NCBI GenBank assembly: GCA_964016985.1
Contig: OZ024828.1
Coordinates: forward strand, 4,117,701 to 4,181,700
Length of the DNA stretch: 64,000 bases
Direction of reading: 5' to 3'
From: Anodontia alba
Lineage: Eukaryota; Mollusca; Bivalvia; Lucinida; Lucinidae
Below the pieces are notes generated by a model. It saw only the letters and a program-made list of their open reading frames with translations, did no database searches and was not told where the DNA came from. Below are positions 10,701 through 20,500 of the stretch, piece by piece; the stretch's first letter is position 1; every line of letters starts with the position of its first letter. The position numbers and the translations under genes are program-made.

Positions 10701-13700
10701 AACAACCGCACACGCTCACTATAAATGACGTAATGTGGTAAAAGACCGGGAAATTCTCACTCGCGTGCAGCAACCGCACGTGTCAATATAAATTTACTTA
10801 AAGGGGCGCTTCTGCTATCAAAGAGACATTGAATCAATGAGACAGCCCAAGCAAAAATGGTGTCTGTCATACAAAAAAACACACGTAATGAACAAGGGGC
10901 CACAGAAGTTAATGATAATTCAAATGAGTGAGTGAGTTTTTTAACGTCCCACTAATAGCTAGTTAGAAAGAAGCCTGGATCGAACTCATGACCCCTGGGT
11001 GACAAGGCGCGCAGCTTTACCACTACACTACCGAGGCACCCTTTCCCAATATTTCAACCTGTTAAATATCTAATAAAAGGGCTGCAGACATTTCACCATG
11101 CCCCACCACTGCACTTACATCAAACAAGTACCATAACTTTGTTAATAAATTAATTAAATTTCAAGAAAATATCGCAAACAGTTTTCAAGTTACAGAGCGG
11201 ACACAAATATATTACAGAAATCACTAAAATAGTTTCGGTGTTCAAAGGGCCATAACTCCAAAAGTAGGCTCTATCGTCGAAGGAAGGGCAGTTGTCAGTT
11301 TCTGCTGTAATAGCTTATGAATACGCCCGCCCGAAAAAGTGTGTGGGCTCGATAAATAGTATTGACTGGGCAGTTTAACTCCAGTTCAAACAAAAATTAC
11401 GTCGGTACAAAGTTCTCATGTCTGAAGTACGATTTACAATGTACGAACTTTGAACTGGGTAAAACCTACAATATACAATGATACGTGCGACCAGCAAAGA
11501 CTCCGGTTAGTCTGTGCATCGACCCACTAGATAAAGCAAGCTTCTTGCATACTGTACGATCAGCAAAGGGTCTGAACAGAATGTGCTGTTGCAGTCGCAC
11601 TGTTTATTCCGCTTTGGACAGCCCGGCTATCGATGGTAAATACGATCAGCGAATGCTCTTATCAGAATGTGCAGGCGCATACTGACCGGAGTCTTCGCTC
11701 GTCGCACAAGACGTTTTGTTACACCCAGTAATCATAGGGGGTACTTACGATTAGCGAAGGCTCTGATCAGACTACTGAGATCTGCTGATGTGCAGTCTCA
11801 GAGTGTGCAGGCTGATCCGTCTCTTCGTACAAGTTTTATTGTAGGTTTTGCCATGCACAGACTCATGCGCGAGTTTTTTGTGCAAACCTTAACGCTAAGC
11901 ATCCTGGGTACAATTTTCAGCAGACGACATTTTGAAATATTTTTCTCATTCTTCCAAGAGAACATTATTTGCACTTCATGCAAATTGTCTCCACTGCATG
12001 AAACGTCAAATCCTATTTTCTTGGTAACGAAAAGAAAAAAAAGAAAACGAATTCAATCTGTCGTCTGCTGAATTAGCCCAGGAGACGCTTTCCTGCCGAT
12101 GCGCTAGGTTTATACAATGCGTCTCTTTTACTCGTTAAATAAATTACGGTCTTGGTTTTGCATATCGCATATATTGAAGCCACAAAAACAGAACACTTTA
12201 CATGGAAACGAAAGTTCTGAAGATTGCTGTATAAGCCAATAAATATAATGTTATTAATGTATTATACTATAAGAGAATAACGTAACAAAGTATTCATTTG
12301 TACCCTGATAAATGCTGGGTAAGGTACTCACACTGCAGGGTTTATTGATTTAAGGGAGCTAACTGTACTGACTTAAAAGGGAGTTAACTGCAATTGCTTT
12401 ACGCGTCTGATTTGTGCAAAATGGAATGTTTGTTTGTTTGTGTTGAGGTTTTACGGCCCTGAGTCAACCCAATGGGGTCATGTCGAGTGCGGTCAGTTTA
12501 CCTAACCACACGTTTACTGGGCAAGCTTAGTCCTCTAAGGGGTTAACCAGTATTGCGCGCATTCTTTCGCCAGAAACTGACAACTGCCCTTCTTGAATCA
12601 GGGGAAGGGAGAAAATGACCGTAGACAATATTTCATGATCAATCTCCACGAAAGAATGGTGCCAACCTCGGCGGGGGTTGAACCCGCGACCTCCTGGTCT
12701 CCAGTCGGACGGCGCAACACTGCGAAATGGAATGGGGAAGAGCATTTTTTATGAATCGCGCCAATACAGAGGGGGGGCATGCTTATACAATAAGTAGTTA
12801 ACTAGTACACTGAACTCCCACCAGAAACTTGTAACTGCCAATCTTGAAGCAGTGGAAGGAGTGAATAACCGTAGCAAATACATGTGTTTTATGATAAATC
12901 GCTCAATCTGTGAGGATCAAATGCACGATCCTGACCATCGGAGAATAATGCGGCCGCCTACGTGGCATTACTCGTATTTTTTTTTTTTTTTTTTCCGGGA
13001 CGATGCTCGTTGGTCTCCAAATAAAAGCCTCTAAGATAGCAGAAGCACCCCTTTAAGTACCCAAGTACAAGGTAAGAAATAAACAAACAGAAATACGTTA
13101 TTTTTTATTTCTTGTTTTATTCTTTAATTTTTTTTTTTTTTAATCTCTAGGTAGAAATATTTCTGTATTTATTCAGCGGCAAATCAGCCGAATGATGCGT
13201 AAGCAAAATAAAGGTTCCAATTTCCTCCCCATGCAAACTCGGAAAAAATTCGGAGCTGTCAATCATTCTGACGTCACTAATCTTTCATTGCGAGCTCGCC
13301 AGGATAAACTTTTGCCCACCGCAGAGTTCTACAGGTAAGTGGGTGGTTTTGCAGAGGGAACTCGGCGGAAACGCAGTGGACGAAAAATCCGTCACGGTGG
13401 GAATTGGAGTGGGGTATCAGGAAGATCTGCGGTGGGCTAAAAAATCAACCCCACCGGCTCGGGGGGATTTTGAAAAACCACCTGAGCTGTACTGTAGTTC
13501 GGTGGTTTTCAGCAGGTGATCTCTGACTTCATAAGGTTGAGGACCATGCTATCTCCTACCTACCATCCTAAACCCCTAGTGACCATACAACCCTACCCCC
13601 CCTGCCCCCCACACCCTTCCCTCCAATAAACCCATTTCGTATATATTTCTACTATATTTTCCGGCGTTTTCCACGTTTTTTTTTCTGTCATTAGGTATTT

Positions 13701-14183
13701 TTAGGTCTTTCTAGTGACCCATCTAATTCTTACTTACACAGGGACAAATCTTGTAGGGTAAGTCCCTGTCCTGAGTGTCTCCAGACATGGTTACATATCC
13801 CTAACCTTGCAGTCTAGAGGTATGGTACTGTATCTGGAGACAGTTCCTTCAAGAATATCTCCTAGATGTCCAAGGGATTTGACAACAAATGATGACAGAT
13901 GGAATGAATTAAGGATGGACCCCCACACCCTAAAAAACGCTCTTATGGGAATATCACTGCTTGGACAGAAGAGTTAAGAAGATGTAATATCTGCTTATTG
14001 TGTACAATCCGAGCAAATGGTACATACGAATACTCTTCCTCTTACAAATTGTGACCACTTACAAGACTGCATTTTCAGATCAGCGAAGATTATATCATCA
14101 TCGCTGGCTGTTTTCAGATCTGTCAATATTTGCTCTTTATCTGGAGGCTTTGGTCTTTCAGGAAGTTTGACTGTTTTCACCAT
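7497..14183 (-). CDS. UPF0449 family protein (C19orf25-like), two exons
   Basis: The coding sequence joins 14183-14063 (121 nt) and 7780-7497 (284 nt) into 134 residues. The splice is phase 1, with a GTAAGT donor and a TTTTTTCCAG acceptor. Residues 10-20 hold the family motif RPxPPxxEQIL, followed by an acidic DDDIIF segment. A serine/acid-rich linker follows, and residues 82-130 form a predicted coiled coil ending in DLKQAA. Human C19orf25 is about 118 residues with the same N-terminal proline motif and C-terminal coiled coil ending in MKQAA. I recognised the family from memory; no search was run. Function is unknown in the family. The single intron is about 6.3 kb and full of MITEs and SINEs; I found no further exon in it. 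The gene is divergent to the Rab gene. Confidence 0.85.
7912..8012. repeat. Foldback repeat in UPF0449 intron
   Basis: AGTGGTCATTTCATATGAAA and its complement TTTCATATGAAATGACCACT form arms around a short spacer. Confidence 0.6.
8218..8255 (+). repeat. Fragment of a MITE B core
   Basis: AACAGTGTAGATCCAGATCA and GTTGGCTTCTGG match one arm of family B with no second arm or TTAA ends. Confidence 0.6.
8484..8685. mobile_element. MITE family B (reverse orientation)
   Basis: TTAACCCTTTTCTTGCTGAA at the left and the hairpin GCTTCTTCAGAAGC in the core identify family B. The right end runs straight into an A-type element without its own TTAA. Confidence 0.75.
8680..8840. mobile_element. MITE family A, partial
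   Basis: CAGCAGACAACATTTT, GGAGAC..TTTGCATGAAATGTC and TATTTTCTGGGGAAAATAAG match family A arms. It is diverged and lacks the right TTAA end. Confidence 0.6.
8958..9066. mobile_element. Foldback MITE family D
   Basis: GTGGGTATTCATTAGAAGTG folds onto CACTTCAAATGAATAGCCAC around a GCCTCAGAGAGGC centre. Confidence 0.75.
9283..9495. mobile_element. MITE family A, near-perfect copy
   Basis: TTAA on both sides. The arms are near-perfect complements of roughly 80 bp, meeting at GTCTCCTAAGGAGAC. Each arm contains the octamer ATGCAAAT (or its complement). Confidence 0.88.
9590..9800. mobile_element. Foldback MITE family G
   Basis: CTCTTAAAGGTAAGAATATG, GCAAATTCTTTCCTTTAAAAG and the outer GGGG(A)ATAACTT / GTTGTTTCCCT ends match family G, with decay. 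Confidence 0.55.
9847..9900 (+). repeat. C-rich then A-rich low-complexity tract
   Basis: A run of C with few interruptions is followed directly by AAAAAAAGAAAAAAAGAAAA. It may be the remnant tail of a retroposon. Confidence 0.6.
10181..10573 (-). other. Unsupported 130-codon open frame
   Basis: An ATG-started frame of 130 codons contains one hydrophobic stretch (WPYAFVIVCLSAIAVF, about residues 89-104). No family is recognised. Overlapping open frames exist on both strands, and no repeat match in the window explains the segment. It sits in the UPF0449 intron on the same strand. It could be chance, a small membrane protein or a retroposed fragment. Confidence 0.2.
10924..11042 (-). mobile_element. 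tRNA-derived SINE fragment, type 4
   Basis: On the minus strand a tRNA-like head is visible: GGTAGTGTAGTGGTAAAGC as box A and GGGGTCATGAGTTCGATCC as box B. It is followed by about 60 bp ending in ACTCACTCACT. It is not a normal tRNA, because the acceptor stem does not close. Confidence 0.7.
11050..11885. other. Intron sequence with decayed internal repeats
   Basis: GATCAGCGAA(A)GG(C)TCTGATCAGA-type phrases recur between 11490 and 11810. An imperfect inverted repeat of CCAGTTCAAA and TTTGAACTGG spans 11382-11460. No gene recognised. Confidence 0.4.
11889..12082. mobile_element. MITE family A
   Basis: TTAACGCTAAGCATCCTGGG at the left, CAGCAGACGACATTTTGAAA, and GTCGTCTGCTGAATTAGCCC at the right. 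The core hairpin is partly lost. Confidence 0.75.
12429..12724 (-). mobile_element. tRNA-derived SINE type 1, 5'-truncated
   Basis: The tail TTTGTTTGTTTGTGTTGAGG is at the left and the tRNA-like head at the right (on the minus strand GACTGGAGACCAGGAGGTC, then GGGTTCAACCCCC). The first ~25 bp of the head are missing. A target duplication AAATGGAATG lies at 12419-12428 and 12725-12734. Confidence 0.9.
12735..14062. other. UPF0449 intron, mostly unique sequence
   Basis: Contains a decayed SINE-like stretch (12790-12960), T-runs near 12979 and 13128, and a CRE palindrome TGACGTCA at 13269-13276. No exon recognised. Confidence 0.4.
14063..14183 (-). CDS. UPF0449 gene exon 1 (coding part)
   Basis: The ATG is at 14183-14181. 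The 40 full codons cover the N-terminal RPKPP and EQIL motif. The donor GT is at 14062-14061 in the context CTT|GTAAGT. The frame is left in phase 1. Confidence 0.87.
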
Positions 14184-15029
14184 TCTAAACGATATGTTTT
14201 AACGTCAAAATATTGTTCAAATACACGGATAAATTTGCCAGTACAATTGAACTGGCGCACCTGTTAAATCACGTGCAACTCACATGACCAGGAAGGTAAA
14301 CATGGTGGATGTCATCTCGTGATTATTGAAATGAAACTAATTTAAGTTCTGAATTACAAGTTTGTACTGTTTGATTACATTACTTCCACGATTGGTTTTA
14401 GTAAGGTTGCTTTTTCCATCAGCAATCTCGGTCACAGTGTATTTTTCTATGACAGCAAGCAGAAGAGCTGGGGTATCAGGAATCATCTGTATCTCTCGAG
14501 GATTTCCCCAATTTTTTGGAAATACCAGGTTTGTTGTTTGACAGACACTTGGGTTAACTTGTGATCACAGTGAAACTGCCATTTTAATCTGATGGTTAGC
14601 ATTACATCAGAACATATTCAATGGTAAAGGCAATGCTTTCTTTAAAATTACCTTAAAAATATTTGTCAGTAAATTATGGTAAAGACAATCCTTTCATATA
14701 CCTGAACTTTTTGTCAGTAAAGTACTGAAAATATTCCCAAACTTGGAATGGTTTACACTTCAATAGTTGCACCAAGAATTCTTTTATGTGTGTTTGTTTG
14801 GGAAAGGGGTGGGGGGGGGGGAAGAGAGAGAGAGAGGAGGGTCACAAAGGGTGCACACGTAAATGAGGGAGGAGTCAATTTGGTAAAGAGGTAATTCATT
14901 TGCAATTTTGGTATCTTTTTATCATTTTTATTGTCATAGTGTATCACTCACTATCATACTTTTTAACTTTTTAATCTTGCACTTTAACAAACAGGCTACA
15001 AATTGCTTGACAGCATAATAATAATATTT
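14184..15029. other. Divergent intergenic region
   Basis: Unique-looking AT-rich DNA plus a G-run with GA repeats at 14806-14839. It presumably holds the UPF0449 promoter. No gene seen. Confidence 0.45.
14265..14292. promoter_or_regulatory. Candidate E-box pair upstream of UPF0449 gene
   Basis: ATCACGTGC and TCACATGAC stand 10-15 bp apart, about 85-105 bp upstream of the minus-strand ATG at 14183. CACGTG/CACATG are bHLH-zip (USF, MITF/TFE) site types. Function is inferred from position only. Confidence 0.35.
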
Positions 15030-16691
15030 CAGTGGTCATTCTGGTTCTCGTTCTGTTCAGGAAAACTTCAGTTTGATAACTTCCTTCACACAGGAAGCTG
15101 TAGATAAGTATATTCCCTCTATGACAAGTAGATCACTAGCTTCCCTTGGAGTACATCTGAGATTAGAAGGAATTTTTGAAATAGGAATAGAACTCATGCA
15201 AAGGCAAAAAAGACTGGCAGTAGTAAACTCAGATCTAAGTTTCAGGAACTGAGACAACAAATCAAAGCTGATATCAAGAAACAGCATGATTTGTATGTTA
15301 ACAAATTGGTTGGTAACATCAAGGTTAACCCCAAAGACTTCTATCGGTATACCAACAGTCAGAGAAAAGACAGTCAGGGTATCCCTCCTCTCAAAACGAG
15401 AAATGGTAGTGGTTTGGCCGAGTCTGAAACTGAGCAGGCTGAGGAGTTCAGTGGTCAGTTTACAGATGTATTCTCCAAAACTTCAGAAAGTGAGGTCCTT
15501 CTGCTTGATAAGTCAGCTCCGCCTATGAGCCATATTCACATTTCAAATGAAGGTGTTATAAAAATGATGAAAGGCTTGAATCCCTCAAAGGCTTTGGGAC
15601 CTGATGAACTTCATCCTAGAGTCCTTAAAGAATTTGCGGTAGAACTTGGTCCTGTATTTGCTCATTTGTTCCAACAATCTCTTGATAAGCGTGAAATCCC
15701 CAAGGAATGGTCTGTGGCTTACAACTGTCCACTTTATAAGAAGGGCGACTGAGCTTTACCAGTGTTCTTGACATGTTCCTTGCAAGATACTTGAACACAT
15801 AGTATGTACAAATATTATGGCTCATCTTGATGAACACAAGCTTCTGTCAGACAGGCAACATGCTTTCAGGAAGAACCATAGCTGTGAAACACAGTTGATC
15901 ACAGTAATAAATGATTGGGCTAAAAGTTTGGATGCAGGAGGTCAAGTAGATACATTCATGTTAGACTTTGAGAAGGCCTTTGACACTCCTCCTCATGAAC
16001 TTCTGAAATGCAAACTCCATAGATATGGTATACGTGGAAAACTTTAGTATGGATTGATTCATTTCTGTGCAATAGGCAACAAAGGGTTGTAGTCAATGGT
16101 GCAAAATCGCAATGGGCACCTGTTTTGTCTGGTGTGCCGCAGGGCACTGTTCTCGGTCCACTGTTGTTTTCCTTGTATAAAGATGACATCATGGGTGGAA
16201 TAGAATCTGAGATTCATTTGTTCACTGATGAATAAGTTCAGAATTGTGCAGCTAGGTTTGTGACTGGAAACTACAACTTTGAAACTGGAAGTTTGACTAG
16301 CATTCTTGAACAGTTAGGGTGGGAATCTTTTCACAAGAGACGCAAAGGTAGTAAACTCATATTGCTATTCAAAGGTATGAAAGGTAGAGCTAGTATACAT
16401 TACCTTGTGACGACCTTCAACCCCCAAATAGGGGCAGTAGGAATCAGCATCCAATGGCATTTCAAGTGCCATATGCTAGAACTGACATTTACAAGTACAG
16501 TTTCTTCCCAGACACCATTAGGAATTGGAATGCACTCCCTGCAGCTATAATATCCTCTGCTGAAAGATCTGGGGACCCTGTCACTAGATTCGCATCACTT
16601 GTGAGATCTAGAGACTAGTCTTCGCAATCTTTGGCCCTGGTGAATGAATGTTTATTGATGTATCACCAGTAAAATATTCTGATTCTGATTC
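15030..16691 (+). mobile_element. Non-LTR retrotransposon (LINE) reverse transcriptase fragment, decayed
   Basis: Three open pieces read as one LINE ORF2 in order. 15060-15752 has the linker and start of the RT domain (GLNPSKALGPDELHPRVLK). 15817-16043 has SDRQHAFRKNHSCETQL and FMLDFEKAFDTPPHELL. 16044-16230 has SGVPQGTVLGPLLF in a shifted frame. 16236-16618 is the C-terminal domain (CAARFVTGNYN, ILEQLGWESF). The FADD catalytic segment is absent, as FTDE joins straight to the C-terminal region. The 3' end carries ATTCTGATTCTGATTC, a short-repeat tail of the CR1/Jockey kind. Stops at 15750 and 16045 and frameshifts make it a pseudogene, 5'-truncated. Confidence 0.88.
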
Positions 16692-16723
16692 AGCACAACA
16701 TGCCTAGAATGTCCTCGTGAGAG

Positions 16724-16744
16724 AGATAGATAGATAGATAGATC
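16724..16744 (+). repeat. (AGAT)n microsatellite
   Basis: Five tandem AGAT units. Confidence 0.85.
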
Positions 16745-16789
16745 TCACATTAATTAAATATATATGTGTAACTTAATCATTTTGGAGAA

Positions 16790-17000
16790 GGAAAGTAATT
16801 GATTAAGGGGAACTGATACACAGTCAGTGGGTAACTTTATCGAATTTGTTTAGATCTGCTCAAAGGAAAAAATTAAGGAGCAAATTCTTTCCATTTAGAG
16901 TAGATCCCCTTTCAGTAGGGGGTTGGTGTGCAGGATTGCAAACTTGATTTTGCAAATGCCGTCTCCCTTGTAAAAATGATGAAAAAGAAAAATAATACAC
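16790..17000. mobile_element. Foldback MITE family G
   Basis: GCTCAAAGGAAAAAATTAAG and GCAAATTCTTTCCATTTAG arms, with the right end GTCTCCCTTGTAAAAATG. Confidence 0.6.
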
Positions 17001-17096
17001 AGTCCCCTTAATTACCACAGTTTGCAGAATTAGTTACTGTCCGTCTCTGAATAAATAATTATCTTCTAGTTACCTTCTACTCATTATTCAGCTTAG

Positions 17097-17160
17097 TCAC
17101 TTCTAATGAATATCCACAACATACGTTTTCATGGATAAGTAAGAAAAAAAAATATATGAT
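17097..17160. mobile_element. Half of a MITE family D
   Basis: CACTTCTAATGAATATCCAC and ACATACGTTTTCATGGATAA form only one arm of family D. Confidence 0.6.
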
Positions 17161-17419
17161 ACCCTCTTAACTGAAACTATGATCCAAAATTCCAAGGCCT
17201 TTCAATTTCAGTATAAATCTTCTGTTCCAGAGATTTATTCAGTGTGTTTGGGTTTATGAACAGTCAGTGAACCCCTTCATGAACTGCCAGTGAAACAAAA
17301 TTTCAGACCAAAGATGAACAAAGGCAACCATAATGAAATTGTTTTTTGATGATGTACCAGTTCAATAAAAACTTCAAGATATATGAGACTCAAGCTGAGA
17401 ATAGTGTTTACAAGATAAG

Positions 17420-17537
17420 ATGACAGAAATTTTGTTCAAAGTTTTGATAATTGGAGACCCTACTGTTGGAAAGACCTCCTTTGTTCAGCGATATGTCAAT
17501 AACTGTTATAGGAGGGATTATAAAATGACGATAGGAG
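17420..17537 (+). CDS. Rab gene exon 1 (P-loop)
   Basis: Encodes the first 39 codons, including GDPTVGKTS and the switch I threonine in MTIG. The donor is GGAG|GTAAAG, phase 1. Confidence 0.93.
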
Positions 17538-20500
17538 GTAAAGTATTCTGTATTTATCATAAATATTGGGACACGTCAAATTCTTACCTTATTTGACCTA
17601 CATTTTGGTCTTTTTCCATTTAACCACCTGTTGATGTGTGTAAAAACAGAAGGGAGACCCTGACCAGATCCTGCAGAATGCAACATCTGATCATGGTCTG
17701 CATTGTTTGCTCATGTCAACCTATGTACAAATATATCGGCTAAATAGGGTATACATGTGCATTTGTTTATTTATTATTTGTAACTATTCCTTTTTATGTA
17801 CCTCTTCATGTTTATTTATCATTCAACTTACAAGAAGTTATACTTTATTTATTTAATTATTATGCTCCCCGAAGGGAGAGCATATAATCGCCGTTTTGTC
17901 CATTCGTCACACTTTTGTCCGGAGCATATCTCTTAAAGTATTGAAGGTAATTTAATGAAACTTGATACACTGATAGAGTGCCATGAGGGGAATTGCAGAA
18001 TGCAAGAACCATAACCCTGTCAACAGTATTTATGGAGTTACTTCCTTCTAATTTGTCATTCTTTTATGGATTCATGAGTTTGGATTATGGCTTAGGTACC
18101 ATGACCGCAACTACTTCCTTTCTTAATTTTTGCAATAAAAAGCTTGTCTGGAGCATATCTGAAAGTATAAAAGGGAATTAAATGAAACTTGATACATTGA
18201 TAGACGGCTATCAGAGGAAGTGCAGAGGGCAAGAACTGTAACTTTATCCCAAGTAATTACAGAGTTATTTCCCTTCCTAATTTTTGCAATAGTAAGCTTG
18301 TCCGGAATATATCTCTAAAAGTATTGAAGATAAATAAATAAAACTTGAAACACTGACAGAGGGCTACAAGGGAAATAAATGAAACTTGATACACTGATAG
18401 AGGGCTACGAGGGGAATTGCAGATTGCAAGAACCATAACCCTGTCACCAGTATTTACAGATTTACTTCCCTTCTTAATTTTTGCAATAAAAAGCTTGTCT
18501 GGAGCATACCTCTGAAAGTATACAAGAGAATTAAATGAAACTTGATACATTGACAGACAACCGTCAGAGAAAGTGCACAGTGCAATAATTATAACTCTGT
18601 CTTAAGTAATTACAGAGTTATTTCCCTTGCTAGTCTTTGCAGAAGTAAGCTTGTCCAGAGCATATCGTGTTCATGTTTATTTATCATTCAGCTTATAAGA
18701 AGTTATACTTTATTTATTTAATTATTATGCTCCCCAAAGGTGTATATCTCTGAAAGTATAAAAAAGAATCAAACGAAACTTAGTACATTGAGAGACGGCC
18801 ATCAGAGATAGTGCATAGTGCAAGAACTGTAACTATGTTACAAGTAATTACTGAGTTACTTCCCATCTTAATTTTTGCAATAATAAGCTTGTCCGTAACA
18901 TATCTCTTAAAGTATTTTACTCTTTCAGTAACAAAATCCTCCCACTACTGCGCAGATTTGGGGAGCATCCTTTGGTTTCACTGATTCTCTTGTATGTGTT
19001 ATTTATTTTCAAACTGAATGTACAGTAAAAGACATGCATTTAATTATTTTATTTCAGCATGTTGTTTAAATTTTAGCACACATTATTTTGAAATACTTTT
19101 TCCCTTGAAAATGTGATTGGCATTTTATATGAATTATAATGCATAATCCCTATTACCTCTGTCTGAATACAAAATGTCTTGCATTTGTCTTTTTTTCTAT
19201 TCTGTGGCTGCTTTAGATAATGCTGAACATGATGTACAAACTTTTGTTTGATTTTTTCCAGTTGACTTTGCTTTAAAAGTAATAAAATGGTCTGATTCTC
19301 AGAACATCAAACTACAGCTGTGGGATATAGCAGGTAGGTAGGGTATGTTGTTTCGTTTTACTTGAATTCAAAGACCTGTTAAGTTGACAAAATAAAAATA
19401 AAAATTAATGAGGTTCTTGAACAAAATACTGAGGTCCATATTTTTTCATTAAATAAAGAAGAAAAATTCTACTACATGTATTTTCTAGGGAGACAGCATG
19501 TAAAACTGGGTTTTTGGAACCCTAAATTAGTGAGTCTCACTAAATACTAAGGAAACTTAACTCTTAAAATGCCAAGAAAACCTGCATCTGAAAATGTCGT
19601 CTGCTTATGTCGTCTGCTGAATATTCTTGCAAACTTTTCAAACCTATTTTTGCATACAGGCAAACAGTGTGGACCCTGATCAGACTGCTCCTAGAGGAGC
19701 AGTCTGATCTAGACCCACTTTGTTTGCAAAAATGACTTTTAAAATCGCAAGCAGATGACAAAGCAGATGACAATTGTTGTGATTGGCAATTAAAAGGGTT
19801 AAGTGGACTTGATACACTTGGTAAGTCTTCTGCAATTTCCACAAAGGGAAACTCTTTTTGTAACTGTTTTACTATTATCCTTTTTACTTTATTGCATGCC
19901 AAGCCCCTTCTGAAATGGGTCTACTCTTAAAGTAAAGAATTTGCTCCCCATGGAAGCAGATTGTTTTCTTTTAGAGTAGACCCTTTTATAGAAGGGAGAC
20001 AAAAGCAACTTGACAGACTTGCCTCCACTGAAAGTGTCTGCTTCAGTACCAGTAGTTCATCTTTTCGCCTGTTCAAAGTCTCTCTCAAAAACATATTGTC
20101 TGTAAAATACGCAATCATAAAAGGAAAATGAACAAGCATAGCCTTTATATTTCTTGAAGAGCTTATACTATTTGTGGATATATTCTATGGGTTTGCATTG
20201 ACTACATGTCTAGATAAGTCCAAAGGTACTGATAATTTTCTTATTTCTCCATGATAACACGTTGTGTGTTCTCATTAGAAGTGTCTTGTGTAGGCCTTTC
20301 TAATGAGTACCCACAACATAGGTTTTCTTGGAGAAATAAGAAATATATTAATCTGGGCCCAGCTGTTCAAAACTATCAATGTCGCCATATTGTTAAAACT
20401 TTGATCATTAAATGTGGCAAATGCGCTAATATTTATGCTGAAAAAATGTGAGTAGCTTTTGCGTTTGCAAAAGCTACTCACATTTTTTCAGCAAAAATAC

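Noticed and set aside
15286..15528. 80-codon ORF MICMLTNWLV..
   Set aside because: Shadow frame over the LINE reverse transcriptase fragment.
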